The translations under genes were made by a program, and so were the position numbers. From positions 32,584,983-32,648,982 of the forward strand of contig CM034607.1 in assembly GCA_020091685.1 (NCBI GenBank): DNA of 64,000 bases, in the 5' to 3' direction. The DNA is from Lutjanus erythropterus. Lineage: Eukaryota; Chordata; Actinopteri; Lutjaniformes; Lutjanidae. Below, piece after piece: positions 49,016-63,000 of this stretch (its first letter is position 1; each line of letters begins with the position of its first letter). The notes under the pieces are model-generated. The model saw only the letters and a list, made by a program, of their open reading frames with translations. It was not told where the DNA came from and made no database searches.

Positions 49016-52000
49016 GATTATAAGTATTTAAGTGTCAGCTCAGGCACAATTAATCCTTCTAAGTGACCTTCCTCATCAGCTGTTAGATTAGCTTGGACAT
49101 ATTCATCTCTTCTCTGCTCAAGTCTTTGTTTTCTGTGACTTTTCCTCCCTCTGTTGCGTCCTGCACGCCTGCAGCCGCAGCTCTAAAATGGGGAGAGCAA
49201 ACCCTAACATGACGGTGGAAAGTATTTGAGTCATCCCGGGCTACCAGGCGACCTGATCGTCTTTCCCTGACACGGGTCACCCAGACGGACTCATGTTTCA
49301 TCACAGATTGTGGAGCCTGTAACCAGAGGTAAACAGGGCAGTAGACCAGCAGGATGCTAAGCTTAATCAGGAGGTGCACACACACACACAAAGACCATCC
49401 AAGACTTACCACTTAGTTTATGCACACTATATTCCTTATTTAACAGATATTTTTTTAAAAATCTGCAAGAATAGTGCAAATATATATGCTCAAATTCATC
49501 TCAGCTTTTTATTGGACATTATAAAAATATACCCACAAGTTTTGATGACCTTGTCCACTGGGAGATAATGAACTGATCTTGTGTCCACATACTCTGCTTA
49601 ACACCGTTGGGATTGGGGAACATTTTGAGATGCTTTACTTAAGGAGAGACAACTCTATACTACTGAAAAAGACATTAATTTGAATGATTTGTCACTTATT
49701 TTCCATTAGAAGTAAAATGTTTCTCATGCATAGAGAAAAATGGTCAGTTGATATATGGTAAACTAAAATTACAGACTTCTTCTCATAAAGAATTGGTTTA
49801 ATGTAGAACCTTGTGAAGTATAATTTAAAGAAGATTATGTGCACAACATTACAACATTGGCCTTAGAGACTGGCAGGTTTAATGACTCTGTTTGTTGTGT
49901 GAGCTCGGTGAAACTGAGAATGAGGTTCATTTCTTTGTTTTACTGTCTGTCCATGAGGACTTAAGGGATGCACTTTTTACTAAAATGTCCTCTATTTGTG
50001 CTGATTTCTTTCGGCTGGATGAGTATGAGAAACTTGAGTGGTGCTTTAGAAAGGGGACTTTTTTTGTAGCAGATTTTATTTGTCAAGCTTGGTAGAGAAG
50101 GCAGAGTATTCTGTTTAAGACTGAGTTATAAAATGGACTATAATTTTGTATTGAAAGGAAAATGTTTTTTTTGTGTGTCTTATAAACCCTTGAGGGCTGG
50201 AAATTTTTTTGTGCATGACATGAAAATTAAACTAAATCAATTAATTATTCTTCCTCTTACAAATAAAAAGTTTAATTTGAAAGCATGAAACACATTATCT
50301 ATCTATTATCTATTATCATGGTTTATGCTGCTACACCTTTCTGGTATGAAGACTTACTTATGGTGGCAAATGTGAGCTAATGCCATCAAACTTGAGATAA
50401 ATGTGTAACTGATATTAGTCAGTCAGTTTGTTCACTTTTATGACTCTTCTCTCCTTTCACAACTTTAAAGCTACATTTGTCAGTGTTTCTATTTTTGCAC
50501 ACAATGTCTTATTTCCTCTGACAAGGAGGTTATGTTTGGGGTTATTGTGCAGCCCTGGTGTATGTTATTAGAATATTATTATGGATGCACTAACGCTGTT
50601 AACAGCAAAGATTTAAACGTATTTAACTGTAACTGCTGCTGTCACTTCTAAACTGTCTTCGACAGTGACGCTCGAAGGAGATGCAGCCAAGACTTGAGCA
50701 GATACGAGCAGACACTTAATCTGAGGTGTGAAAAGAAACGGGGAGCTTCTGATCAGGAGAGAATGTGATACCTGGAGGAGAGCAGGACCTCCTGCTTACG
50801 CACGAGGAGGTTTAGTCTTGCAGTGCAGCTGGTGGTGAGATCACAGTTCACCCACTCACTTAACAGAGAGCAGCATGAATCCTGACATTAACTGTTCTAA
50901 CATCAAGACTTTATGCATCAGAGAGGCGTTTAGTGCTGTTTCAAGAGCTGTGTTTTATATGCAGATACATGCTGTAGTTTTATGTCTGTTGGTTTTTCAT
51001 TATCAGTGTTTGCAGAGGAGGGCTGTTTATAAATAGAACTTGGCACAGACACATGCACACAGACATGAAGTTGCAGCTGTTGGCAGTCTGTCACAGAGTG
51101 GAAGTGACTCATCGAGCATCAGCACAGAGCGTCTCCTCAAACTCAGTCAGCCTGGTGATGTGTACAGTTTCACAGGCTGCTCTGAGAGTAGAATTAGTGC
51201 TCCACCATCTGGACATGCAGCCTCATTACACCCAGGATTGGCATGAATGGAAGAAACTCGTTTGTGCAACTGATGTGGTCTGGTGTCTTTTAGCAATAGT
51301 GGCACTTTTGAGGTCAATGACTGTCATTTTCGTTGCCTGAACAGTGGGTGGAATTTGCAACCCACCTGTAAATTTTGGTGAAATGAGCAATGAGCAACGC
51401 TGCTTGGACCTCAATTTAATTACAGTTTCAAGCACTTTATCCAAAAACACTACATTAAAATGTGTTTTCAAGGATTTCCAGCATCTGTACAAACCCTGAA
51501 ATTTATTTAAAACTATTTAAACAGATACATTTCTTCATCCTCAATCAAAAATAGTACAGTACAAATGTACGGTGTAATAGACTTAGTGACTTTGGGATGC
51601 TGCTCTTTCAAGGATCCAATCAAAGAGTTAATTCCAAATAAACTTTAATGACCACTGGTTGGACAATTACAGGTCAGGGATGAGCATATTTTGGAGAATA
51701 CATAGATATGGAAGTGTGTGTGTGTGGTTCTAAGGACAACAGAAGAAATAAAAATTACTGTATTAGTCTTCAATAACATAGTTTCATATGTGCAATTGCA
51801 ATATATTAATATTTGTTTGGAATAATTAAATAAAAAGGACTGGCTGAATTACACTTCATCAGTTACACACTCCAACTCAGTTACTGGCCAGAATGAACAG
51901 TTCTGTGGTCAACAGAGCCCTCTTGTGGACAAATAGCACAACTGCAGTACTGAACACTGCCACATGGTGAGGCAGAGACATGTGTTTATGCAAATAAATT

Positions 52001-52547
52001 ATCACCACTTCTACAAAAACACTTGTAAAGGTATTAAAAGTATGAGCTGCAGAATTAAAAAACACAAGGTGAGTAGGCTATATTAGCAAGGAATATGTCC
52101 ACATGTTCTGGACCACAACTAGGAAACTTGTCATCTTGTCTCACAAGCAGAAAGCACTCAGAGGTACAATTCTGTGACTAACAAGAAACCAGGTAATATT
52201 TATATTATAACATCAGACAATCCAGCATTAAGTAAGATGGGGTCTGACTCGTGTTTGTGCATGAACACACATGGCTGGTATCCACTACTGTTCATCTATG
52301 GACCATACACTGAAAGAATGCACCTTGAATTCAGGAAGTTATGATGTCATCAACAACCTTAAAGTGTAATTTGCAGGTTGGAGCCCCAAGTGAATCAATG
52401 CACACATATATGCAAACTGCAGTGACTTCTGGAGCTGTTTTTACAAGAGAATTTTACAGAGACTGAGAGGAAGAGGGCGTAGTGAGAGAGAGGGGAGAGG
52501 GATGGAGACATGAACGACAGTTCCCTGACAAACCTTTTGTTTGTTAG
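49016..52547. other. Upstream region of abra
   Basis: The abra 5'UTR and promoter should lie here, but no TATA box, perfect CArG box or MEF2 site close to the start codon stood out. A 109-codon minus-strand frame at 49412-49083 ends before the abra ATG and is probably fortuitous. Confidence 0.45.
51400..51500. mobile_element. Right-hand fragment of the CAGGGTTCCTACAC repeat family
   Basis: It carries TTCAAGCACTTTATCC, then TTTTCAAGGATTTCCAGCA and ends ACAAACCCTG, the mirror of the family's CAGGGTT start. It shares its central words with the copy at 808-1165. Confidence 0.5.
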
Positions 52548-52678
52548 ATGGTTGTGTGGTCAGTGTCAGCCGGCGGTCAGACTGCCATTTTAGTTACGGA
52601 GGCAACAGTGATGTCCTGCCTCTTCACCTGCATGAAACGCACCCAGGAGCGAGAGCCAGCGCCCGTGGACAGATTCAG
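52548..52678 (+). other. Possible orphan exon (plus strand)
   Basis: A pyrimidine-rich TTTTGTTTGTTAG acceptor precedes 52548, the frame stays open, and a GTACAG donor follows the AG at 52677-52678. An internal ATG at 52611 starts a Cys-rich, basic N-terminus (MSCLFTCMKRTQEREPAP) ending VDRF. GC content is locally raised. I do not recognise the product and see no partner exon nearby. It may be an alternative first exon or chance. Confidence 0.22.
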
Positions 52679-52721
52679 GTACAGCCACTTCATCTTCATA
52701 CATAATATGAAGCAACATCTG

Positions 52722-52738
52722 AAAAAAAAAAAAAAAAA
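52722..52738. repeat. A(17) homopolymer
   Basis: A run of 17 A just after the possible orphan exon. It could be a remnant of a retroposed tail, but no retrocopy is recognised upstream. Confidence 0.85.
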
Positions 52739-52964
52739 GTTTTTTAAGACTCTTGCTCAAACAGACCGCTGTTTCCTCAAAAAACTTAAATTAAGTTTTA
52801 AAATTGTAATTTTACACAAGGTTACATATAAAATTCAGTAAGAAATTTAACCTGCAGGTTACACTTTAATGTGCACTTGGACCAAACTTTCCCACATACA
52901 GTATATTGTATTTACTTCAGTGATGTGATGGCTGTTCTTCTATTTATTTAATCATACACAAATG

Positions 52965-53500
52965 GACAAATGGTATTGCATTCACTTTACTGCACTGATG
53001 TGATGAAAAGAGACCTGAGCCAGAAGGCAAAGCTCTGCATCTACCGGTCAGTCTTCGTTTCTGCTCTCACCTGTGGTCATGAAGGCTGGGTCATGACCAA
53101 AAGAATGAGATCGCGGATACAAGTGGGCGAAATGGGTTTTCTCAGGACGGTGGCTGGCATCTCCCTTAGGGACAGGGTGAGAAGCTCAGTCATCCGTGAG
53201 GAACTCAGAGTAGAGCTGCTGCTCGTCTGTGTAGAAAGGAGCCGGTTGAGGTGGTTCTGGCATTTCGTAAGGACGCCACCTGGTCGCCTCCCTAGGGAGG
53301 CGTTCCAGGTGTGTTCAACTGGGAGGAGGCCAGACCGAGGAACAGGTGGAGGGATTATATGTCCACCCTGGTCTGGGAAAACCTCGGGATCCCCAAATCA
53401 GAGCTTGCTAATGTGGTTGGGGAAAGGGATGTCTGGGGTCCCCTGCTGGAACTGATACCTCTCTGACTCGACTAAGTGGTTGACGATGGATGTACCCAAA
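52965..53500 (+). mobile_element. 3' fragment of a non-LTR retrotransposon (LINE) reverse-transcriptase ORF
   Basis: The frame 52970-53455 encodes motifs very common at the C-terminal end of fish LINE ORF2 proteins: LSQKAKLCIYRSVFV, LTCGHEGWVMTKRMRSRIQ, FLRTVAGISLRDRVRSSVIR, then a frame-shifted stretch that would read RWFGHLVR and PPGRLPREAF. The nucleotide 3' end GTGG...GATGGATG resembles the GATG-rich tail of the same elements. It is 5'-truncated, with frame damage after about 53300, so it is dead. RTE/Rex-type membership is likely, but the clade cannot be fixed by eye. Confidence 0.85.
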
Positions 53501-56500
53501 GTTCAGTGTAAGAAAAACTGTTAGACTCTGACACCAGGTCTTGTTACATGATGAATATTTTATTTAACAACTTTATATCTGGTATGTACAGTACAAACAC
53601 AAGTGAAACAAAAAAAAACGCTTGGGGTGCATCACTGGTGTGGCACAGAGAAATGTTAAAAAGCCTGGATATTCACACAGAAGCTTCAACGTCATCTGTT
53701 AGGATCACATCAGAGAAACCAACCAAACTCATTATCAGTGTCATCGGACTCCCTAAAACATCCTGTAACTATCATGTGATGGACTCTAAAACAGCAAACC
53801 ATACAGACAATGTTTGCTTTTGAATCTCATAATAATCCGTATGTAAATTCTATGCACTTTTTAGCCCTAAAGAATTCTCCTGTGCACCATTTTATCTGAC
53901 TTCAGGTGTGTAAATTACAGTTATGTGACAGTAGTAAGCTGCTGAGTGTGTATTATTAGTGAATGATGGAGTGATCTCACCCTACATACAGAAGCTTTCT
54001 CACAAAACACACACGTCGAATAACAGTCTGTGAATACAATGCATGAGGTGCAGATGCAGAGAGGCACGAATAGCAGACTTACAGTACAATGATACTTAAA
54101 CATACAGTACAGTCAGTACATTTATTTACACAGTTAGAACACACAGATCAGAACAACACAAACGATAGAAAACAAGACAAAACTAAGATCACAGCAGCCA
54201 AAGCCTGATGATGAGACATTTTTCCTCCCACGTGATTAAAGGGAAAGTTCAAATTACTTTTGAAGTAGGGTTGTATGAGGTACTTATCAATGGTCAGTGA
54301 GCCTGACCCATTTTAGAGATAGTAGACCAGCAACCTCTTATTATAATAATTTAATATTTAAAATATTATAATTACTATTTTTGTCAATGGAGTTTGGTGG
54401 CTTAGGAGAGAGTGATGTTTGGCTGATATAATGGGGATTTCCCAATGCAAAAATGTGTCTGACAGCAAGGTAAAGCAGTAAAAATATTCTAAATATAGCG
54501 TATGTGTAGGTAAGCCTTATTTAGGTGGCTAAAATAAATTTTTCTGATGATCCTGTCCACAATATACACTGTTAAGCTTCCTGCACTGGTACTCCTGCTG
54601 CTTCTTGTAATGTAGGTGATACACTGACTATGAGTAAGTACCTCATCCCACTCCCAAATAATCTGTACTATTCCTTTAATTCCAGAGCCTGTTTATTATA
54701 CAGTAGTTTGGCTATTTTGCAAAATGCCATGGCAGCGTCATTATAGCCAAGAACTTTTAGAAGCACAGAAAAGTACGACATCATGGCAGCCATAAAACCT
54801 GACAAATCTAGTATCAGCAGCTCTGAGCGTGATCCGATTAGGCACACAGATAAAAGCACATGGCTGCGACTGAGTGACAAGAAAGACAAGAGATGAAAAT
54901 GACAGAGAGGAGACAGTCGTCTTAGTCAGAGATTCACTCTTCTTCACACACAAAAGGAGCATTTTAAGAGATTTTCAACTAAAACCATTCCTCTCTTCTA
55001 CGTACAAAATGAACATGTGCACCCCAAAGGAAAAAACATAACCCCAACACACGTATGACCGTGCATGTCAACATATAAATAGTACTCTTTTTTTAAAAAA
55101 TACATATTTACAAATTAATACGTATACTCTCCTATAGTATCTTTGTACAGTGAGTGGAGGGCTGTGAGTTCGTACATGTGCATAAGGTAGATGGCTATGG
55201 TTAGGAGCAGCGTGCACCTGGGTCCACATATTTCTTTCAAATCCTTTCACATACTTTTGTGATACACTGAATTCACACGTCTTTTGAGAGTGCAGTCACA
55301 CCGGACAAGTTAGCCTGAACTTCAGAGCGTTTACTTTGTTAGGTCAGTTTGTGTGGTCAAGTGAAAAACAATTAAAGTTTGGAGCTTCTTCTTTGGATTT
55401 TACTCGATTCTTCCACACTGTAAAATACTGAATCTGCTAGGATGACAAGTTACCAAATCCCTATTGACAAAAAAGGCTGCAGGTTTAATTTGCAATCCTT
55501 GTTTCAATTGGCAGTTTCACCTACAGATGAATCGAAATTAGCTTTTCAACAACAATTGGAAGCAGAGAAAAAAAGGTTGTAGGTGTGATTGCAATCAGAC
55601 CTGCACCTTAAACTGAAAAATAAAAAATAAACCCCTCCTTATTTAACTTAATTCTCAGCTGGTTTCTTCTCTTTTACCTCTAAGTCCCTTTCATTTCTCC
55701 TCAGGAAGCAGAGAAAAAGAAAAGCACAAACATCAGAGGTATTTACTATTGTGATATCACAAAAAGGCACACCCGACCGGGCGAGCAGAGTAATAGAAAG
55801 CATTTTAAATCCATATTCGACTCAGGTTTGGGGGTTAAATTGAGTGTTAGTGCCACAGTGAAGGAGGAGCAGTGTAGGTGTAGAAGCAGGACCCTGCAGG
55901 AGAGCTTGAATACGACACTGAACACTACCATGAGAGGAGCGTATAGCACACACACCTCCCCCAGTGCAAACACAGCACGTCACTATCATCCACAAATACA
56001 GCGATACACCACGAAGCCATGACTCCGACCGAAACCTATCCCCTCACCGTGAGAAATATTCGTCTTAACAAACACATCGAATGAGTCCTGTGGGCTCGTA
56101 TTTCTCAAAACCTGTGAAAAATGTCAGCAGAGTGACGTATTTTCCCGTTTTCAAATCTGCATTTTAAAACACTTCATTATAAATCACTTAAATTGCTTGT
56201 CAAGATAAACATTTTTCCAGTGTAGTCAAAATTAAATAATACATAAATAAATAAATACGTTCTCAAAGTGCAGCATGAATTACTGTGGTTTCCTCACTAC
56301 AGTAATTTATGCACAATATAGAAAATATACTTTGTGTCACACACTTTTACACCAAACATACTGTACAGTGTTTGTAATACATAAAGTTGACAATGCTACA
56401 CGTTTGACTTTTCAGACAAAGCGTCACAACATAGACAGCATCTGTTGGACCCAACACGTAAAGCCAGAAACACACCGGAAGTGGTCTGATTTTACAGACA

Positions 56501-59500
56501 ACATGTATGGAGCAAACATTGTTCATTTTATTAGCATCTAAACGAGTATTTGTATTTTGGAATAAAGAGTTTGCTGAGAGTTTATATGATCATAAAAACA
56601 CGTTACTCAGTATAATGACGTGTCAAAAGTTGCGTTCAGTGCATTTGGGCTTTAAATGTCATACAAAGGATTTCTTTAAGTGTCTGAACTCATTCTTCAT
56701 GTTGGATCACAACATGTTAGCATGTTAGCATTCTGAAACACATAGAACAAATTAGCACAAAACTTTTACTCCAAAATGCTACTTTCATTTTCAAAAAAAA
56801 AAAAAAACATGTCAATTTCAACTTGAAGGCAGTTTGTAGTTTTACTTTTCAAACAATTTTGAAGAGTCAGTTTTTAGTTGGTTTCAGTTAAAGATCAGAG
56901 AAAGGATTACAGTTTTTTGGAGCACTTGATAGCTAACATAGGCTAATGTTAGCCAACAGACAAAGTTAAGAGACCAAGAGAAGCTTAAATTTTTTTTTGT
57001 TTAATTCAAGACCACACATGAAGTTGGGTGAAACATTAACTTTTTAGCTAGCCTAGACCAGCTAACTGGTTAACGTAGCCTACATAAGCTAACTTTAGCA
57101 TGCAGCTGGTAGCAAGAATGCCAAGCTTCATCGCATCTTCCATATAGTTTTTGCCCTTTAAACCATTTAGAAAAGTAATAATCCTGCACTGCACTTTAAT
57201 ATTGTTTGAAAAACTAAAACTTCAATCTTTTAAATTCAAGATTCTTTAAATGCAACAACAGATTAACACCCAATCTCATGAAAATACTTATTGTCATGCA
57301 GACACTTGTGTAATAAACGTTTTCTGATTTTCATTTTGGAATGGTCGTCTTTCTTTTGATTTAACATATAAAATTCACAGTACACAAACTCCACATTATT
57401 TTCTCAGATTATCATAGTAGTTGACACAATTGAATAGTCATTTCTCCCTTTGTGAAAATATGAAATAAAAATAATAAAATAATAAATTAACCACATTGTG
57501 ACAGGGAGCATTCATGAGAGTTGGTCTTCGATTAAAATATTTTTTTTACCCGTTACAGTATTAGCACTTCCCCTTTAGTTGCCTCTATTCATTATCAGCT
57601 CCTGTTTTAGGCCAAAGTTTCTTAATTGATTGCACATTTTTATACAACTTTTATCTATTCTAAAAACAGCTTGACCAAATATACGCAACTGCTCAGGTAA
57701 ATATCGTTTTTAAATATTATTCAGTTAATTTGGCATAAAGCGCTGTTGTGCTCGATGACGTCTATATCGGTGATTGTGGCTCTAATGCTTCGCTTTGCTG
57801 CTTAACTGGTTAACAAAGTGCATCTACATAGAGAGGAACAAATGAGATTTACAGTGTTGAACTCTCAGTCAATTCAAATCCTCTGAACTGCACTTCATGT
57901 GATGTAGTTTCACTCCACCACAGCAGGTAAATTCACTACAGACTCATTCAGCTTCATTACTCGGGGGCTGGTCTGGAAAGCATCACGATTTTAAATTTAC
58001 TCTAGTGTATTGTAATTATATACTCTCTACAAAAATTAATTTCTAAAGTAATAAATACTCTTCTCTTCAACAAAAATAATGTACATTGCACGTTACCCTA
58101 CCCTACTGTGTTCTACATGTGTAAAATAATTCAGCCAACATGTTGTTGTCCACAGGCCACAGTCATTATCAAGTCCTAAAACCCAGAAGCCACAGGCATG
58201 ATTTTATGATTTTACTAGCTATGTTTTTCCAATACAAAAGACATTCGGATAAAGCAATAATCCACAAGATTTGACAACAAATGAATGTTTTGTTTCAAAC
58301 AAAATTATCTGGTAAATAGTAACTTGTGTTTTTTGGAATAAATGTAGAATGAAGCCGATGTGGAGAAATTCAAAGGCTTTTGTCGCGATTTGGCTTTAAT
58401 CCCTTCCCTCAAATCTAAACATTTAAAAGTATGTTATTTAAAAAGTTTAATCCAAGTGTGGCATCCAATTAAGTTGCAGGAGAGAACAATGAAGAATTAA
58501 CATTAAATTACTGAGATCCAGCTGTAAAAAATTATAACAAAGATAATTTCATATGCATACAAAAATTAGGCGGCGGTCAACCAAAAAGGAAGCTGCAGTA
58601 TGTAAGTACAGACAAAACAACTTCCAAATTCATTTGACATTTGAAGTTGCACGTAGAATGGTAAGGTGAGTCTAACATTAACATAGTTAACGAGCTAATA
58701 CTTCTCTAACATTACCTGAACAAGCTAACGTTACCTTAATTTAACTTTGATGGACATTTGAAGCTGCACAAAGGACGATGACTTCAGTTGAACATTAACA
58801 TAGTTAGCAAGCTAATGCTTACTTAACATTAGCTTAAAATAACTATAAAAAAATAAAAAAATAATAATAAAAGTAACTTTGTATATCAACAAGGCTGGAA
58901 ACTCACTGTTACATTATGACTTGTTTTGGACATGAAAGTCAAAGTTTAGGACTTGAGACCTACTTGTTACTCACAAAACTGACTTTGGAACTCCTCGTCC
59001 AAGCAGAAGCACCAACTTCACCATTAAAAACTCCAAGAACAAGCATGACAAGACCACAAAAAGAGTGGTTATACCACTGAAGTTGATACTAAACTACATA
59101 AAGTTGAATAACCTTGTGGATTACAGCTTTAACCACCACTTTCAGAATGAATAAACTCAACATGACCCGTGGCTTCTGCTAATCTCCCGCCCTGAAGAAA
59201 CACATTTGAGGTCACGTGTTCACAAAATGGCAATTTAAGTTCCACACTTTGGCATTGCTAAAAAGCTCTCTGGTTTGTCAGCTCATATTCAACAGCTGAA
59301 GGCGGAGCTTCAATTTTAAAAATCCCTTCTTAGACCTGTGATTTGAGAACACTTCCGAAAACATGACAGGAATTAAAGGAGACAACGTAATTAAATGTTA
59401 CTAAATGAAACTACAGCTACAAAGTTATATTGCACTAAAATATCTATTACGACAGGAATAAATGAGAAACTTTTGCATCATGGCCATCCATGTCGCCTCG

Positions 59501-60042
59501 CCTCACACTACATGGACCTGAACTTTCATCTGCACAAAGGCTGTGCCGATGTCAACACACTCTGCCTCTAGCCTGCAGTGATGGACATTTTACCTCCACT
59601 TTTGACAGTTTCCATTAACACAGCCTGTGTTTGCCGTGTTGGGAAACTGTCCTGACTAGACACACAGCTGTCTTGAGAAAGACTCACCCTTTAAATAAGT
59701 GTAGCTTAATTCCTAGGAATGTACAGTAGATTGGATCTGTGGTATTATTGTACACTGACTGCTTCCCTTTCACAGTTTAGGAAAGGAGGATTTAAAAGAA
59801 GGAATTGGAGGAAATGTCACAGAAAAATAAGACGCCTACGGAGCAGAAAGCATGACCTTTTAAAGGTCAAAGCCTATAAACTGATAGTGCTGTTATTCTC
59901 AGTAGGTCTATTATAAAATTATATAGTTTCTATTATTCCAAGGTGTGGTAATTAACTACAATTTACAGCATTTTTCAAATCTCTGTGATTCTTCCTTCAT
60001 TTATAACCCCCTCCGCTCATTAAAGTTGTAACTACAGCTGCT
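53501..60042 (-). other. Long region downstream of slc2a3, possibly including a long 3'UTR
   Basis: There is no supported coding sequence over 6.5 kb, only one clear MITE (54236-54679). Minus-strand AATAAA hexamers occur at 56527-56532, 54121-54126 and 53559-53564. The low repeat density compared with 1-37 kb would suit a long 3'UTR, but the true end cannot be read from sequence alone. Confidence 0.35.
54236..54679. mobile_element. 444-bp MITE, same family as 22921-23634
   Basis: It starts TTAAAGGGAAAGTTCAAATT and ends AATCTGTACTATTCCTTTAA, with an interior GTCTGACAGCAAGGTAAAGC and TTAGGTGGCTAAAATAAA. It sits downstream of slc2a3, possibly inside its 3'UTR. Confidence 0.8.
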
Positions 60043-63000
60043 CTACACACTTTCCTGCACTGTGGAGTTTGATTTATCTTCAAGTGGCGTGCTTTCAGCT
60101 GCAGGAGGCGGAGCTGCTGCCGGCGCCTCCACCAGTGGGACCTTCTCCTTCACCGGTGAGGCGGGAAGCGTTGTGGCGGCGCTGGCGCTGGCAGGAGGCT
60201 CCTCGACGGATGAGGAGGTGGGAGGAGGGCCGCCGCCGAAGGTGCGGGCGATCTCGTCGAAGGTCTTGCCCCTCGTCTCCGGGACTTTGAGGAAGGTGAA
60301 GATGAAGAAGATGATGAGGAAGGCGGTGAAGATGAGGAAGACCCAAGGACCGCACAACTCCTGTGAAAGTAAACAAAAAAACAGGGGAATAAAAAGAAAG
60401 TAAAAGACAACAGAGCAAAAAAGAAAGAAAAAAACAAGAAAAATTAAGAATACAAGTCCAAGCCAAACCTCAAACTGAGCCCTAACCAGCCCAAACCAGG
60501 ACGATCGCTCACCTCTAGTTTGGGGAAGCTCATTCCAACCAGGAAGTTGGCCGTCCAATTGCAGCAGCCGGCCACAGCCATGGCAGCCGGGCGGGGCCCC
60601 TGGGAGAACAGCTCGGCCACAATGAACCATGGGATTGGACCGGGGCCCAGCTCAAACATAGCCACAAACAGCATGACAGCAAAGATGGCCACGTAGCTCA
60701 TAGCGGTGATGGTTTTCTGCTCAGACAGAGGAAGAAGAAAAGAGAAATATCAGACAGTGTTATATTTTATACATTCACTGATTGAAAGAATAAATTTAAA
60801 TACATTAAATGATTATCTAATGATTAGTCAGAGCATCTGTTGGTGAAGACACATTCAACCTTTAATAATGGCAAATCATGTAATCTGTTCAAACCAGAAG
60901 AACAGCAACACCTTGTGGCAAAAAGACATAACTGCAATTCTCTGCATACAGGATTGAATGAATTACCTTGTTGGGTGGGAGCTGAACATGAACAGAATGT
61001 AAGGAGATCATGCAAATGTTTTAAAATCCAATGGAATAACTTACTGTAGTGTAGATGAAATGTGTAACTGGACTGTCATCACAAGCATTTCAAAAAAATA
61101 TTCACAAAATTTCCAGAAATTTGACTCAACTGATTAAAACTGCAGTGCAACACTTGGCTAGTGCTGACTGATGCGATAGCGCTGAACTCACCAGCAGGAG
61201 GGCAACGGACATGACCACAGCACTGACAGCCATCCCGCCCAGTCCCAGGAGGTGCAGGGTCCTTCGTCCCGCCTTCTCCACCAGGAAGAGCTGGAGGACA
61301 GACACACAGGAGGGAGTGAAGTGAAGCACTGCCAAACGCACGCAAGGAACAGAGAGAAAAACACGCTGACGTCACGTCACTCACAGAAACAACAGTGAAG
61401 ACGGTGTTGACGATGCCGGCTCCGATGGTGGCGTAGATGGGCTGCTTGACGCCGGCTGACTTAAAGATACCTGTCGAGTAGTAGAACACCTGAGGGACAG
61501 AGAGGACAAAAAGATTCATATTGGTTAATTACATTTAAATAAATATTTTTTGAACACCATTATGAATTATGTTAATGTCCACCTAAATTACATCTGACGT
61601 TTAGTCACTCTTAAGACAATTTTCAGCCCAATATCAACATTTTATTTACTGTATCCAACCCTCTTATTCCCAATCATATAAACACATTCACCTACAGTGT
61701 ACCAAAATGTTATCTATCCTCGACTCTGCTTCACTCTGGGAGGATGTAGGTGACATTTGCTTCCTCGATGACACAGTTGGAGACAGTATTACAAGGTGAC
61801 CTTTTGTTCTGTCCCTGAATAGAGTGTTTGGTTTGAAGTATTACAGAACCTCTCTGACACTCTCATCTGACCTGTTTGTGGTGGTGTGTTATCTGTTACG
61901 TCCAGAGCCGTATCTCACTGGAATAGTCTGTCACTCTTTATATCTCATGAATCTGGGGAAAAAAAGCTGTAAGAAGCAACAAACAGGTCACTCTAGAAGA
62001 CAGACCTCTAATATATACTTAAGAAAAATATAAATGCTATTTTTTTAGTGGTCTTAGTTGGTTTGCTTGGTTAGATTTGAGCATGAGGGTTGATTGTTAA
62101 TGGTTAGGGTAAGAAAATCTGCGCAAGCCAATCAGACGCAGAGTAGGGCAGGTCATGGTGTTGTCCTCCTAGGGAAAAAAAGTCCCAAAAGTAAACAAAA
62201 TCCATGGCTGTCCTTAACAAATTAATGAGTTTCATTGGCAAGTGTTCCCACAAGTGAGCCCTCAGAAGTGCATCCTCCTCGCATAAAGGATGCAGAGGAG
62301 GAGAAATGAGGTGCAAGGTAACAGGCGTCATCATACACTTTATTTTACACTTTATTTTAAAGTCGGGTAGATGGATTTGCCCTGCAAGTTCACAAGTAGG
62401 AACTCGAGTGGCAGAGCGACCTTTTGTTATGACCAGTCCAAGGCACATGTGCAATAATCCTGCTCTCTATATGCCAATTTTAACACATTTCTGAACAAAA
62501 TTTGAGAGAAATAAACCTTTTCTGTGCATAGAAGAAATTTTTTTACTTGAAAAATGGGAGCTAATAAAAGTGTTGCATATATGTTTTTGTTGAGTGGAAA
62601 TAATCAAATTCAGGATTCTGTAACTTTTCTTTGCAGTATGAACATTTGTAGTTTGTTGCTTTAGTGGTAAGTGTTGCACTTAATTTTTAGATTAATATGT
62701 TAATGTTTGGTTTGAATGCATTGATTATGTTTTTTATTTTTTTTTTATCTAGACCACAAATTGACCCTCATCTTTCATGCAGCCGGACAGGATACTGTAT
62801 CCTGTTTCTTTTGGGGATGGATGGGTAAAGGTCATCTAGCCCTCGAAACGGAGCGCTTTCAGATGCAGACTACAAATAGAGAGGCAGAGGAAAATTCCCA
62901 GAGTGCTTTGCAAACTGAGGCAGTGTAACATGAAACATGGCTACCAATGCAGGGAAGTAAATCCATACGTCTGAAAATAATCATGTTTACAGTAGATGCA

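Noticed and set aside
49083-49412. 109-codon minus-strand frame just upstream of abra
   Set aside because: It ends with a stop before the abra ATG, shares no similarity to the family N-terminus, and is most likely 5'UTR or flank.
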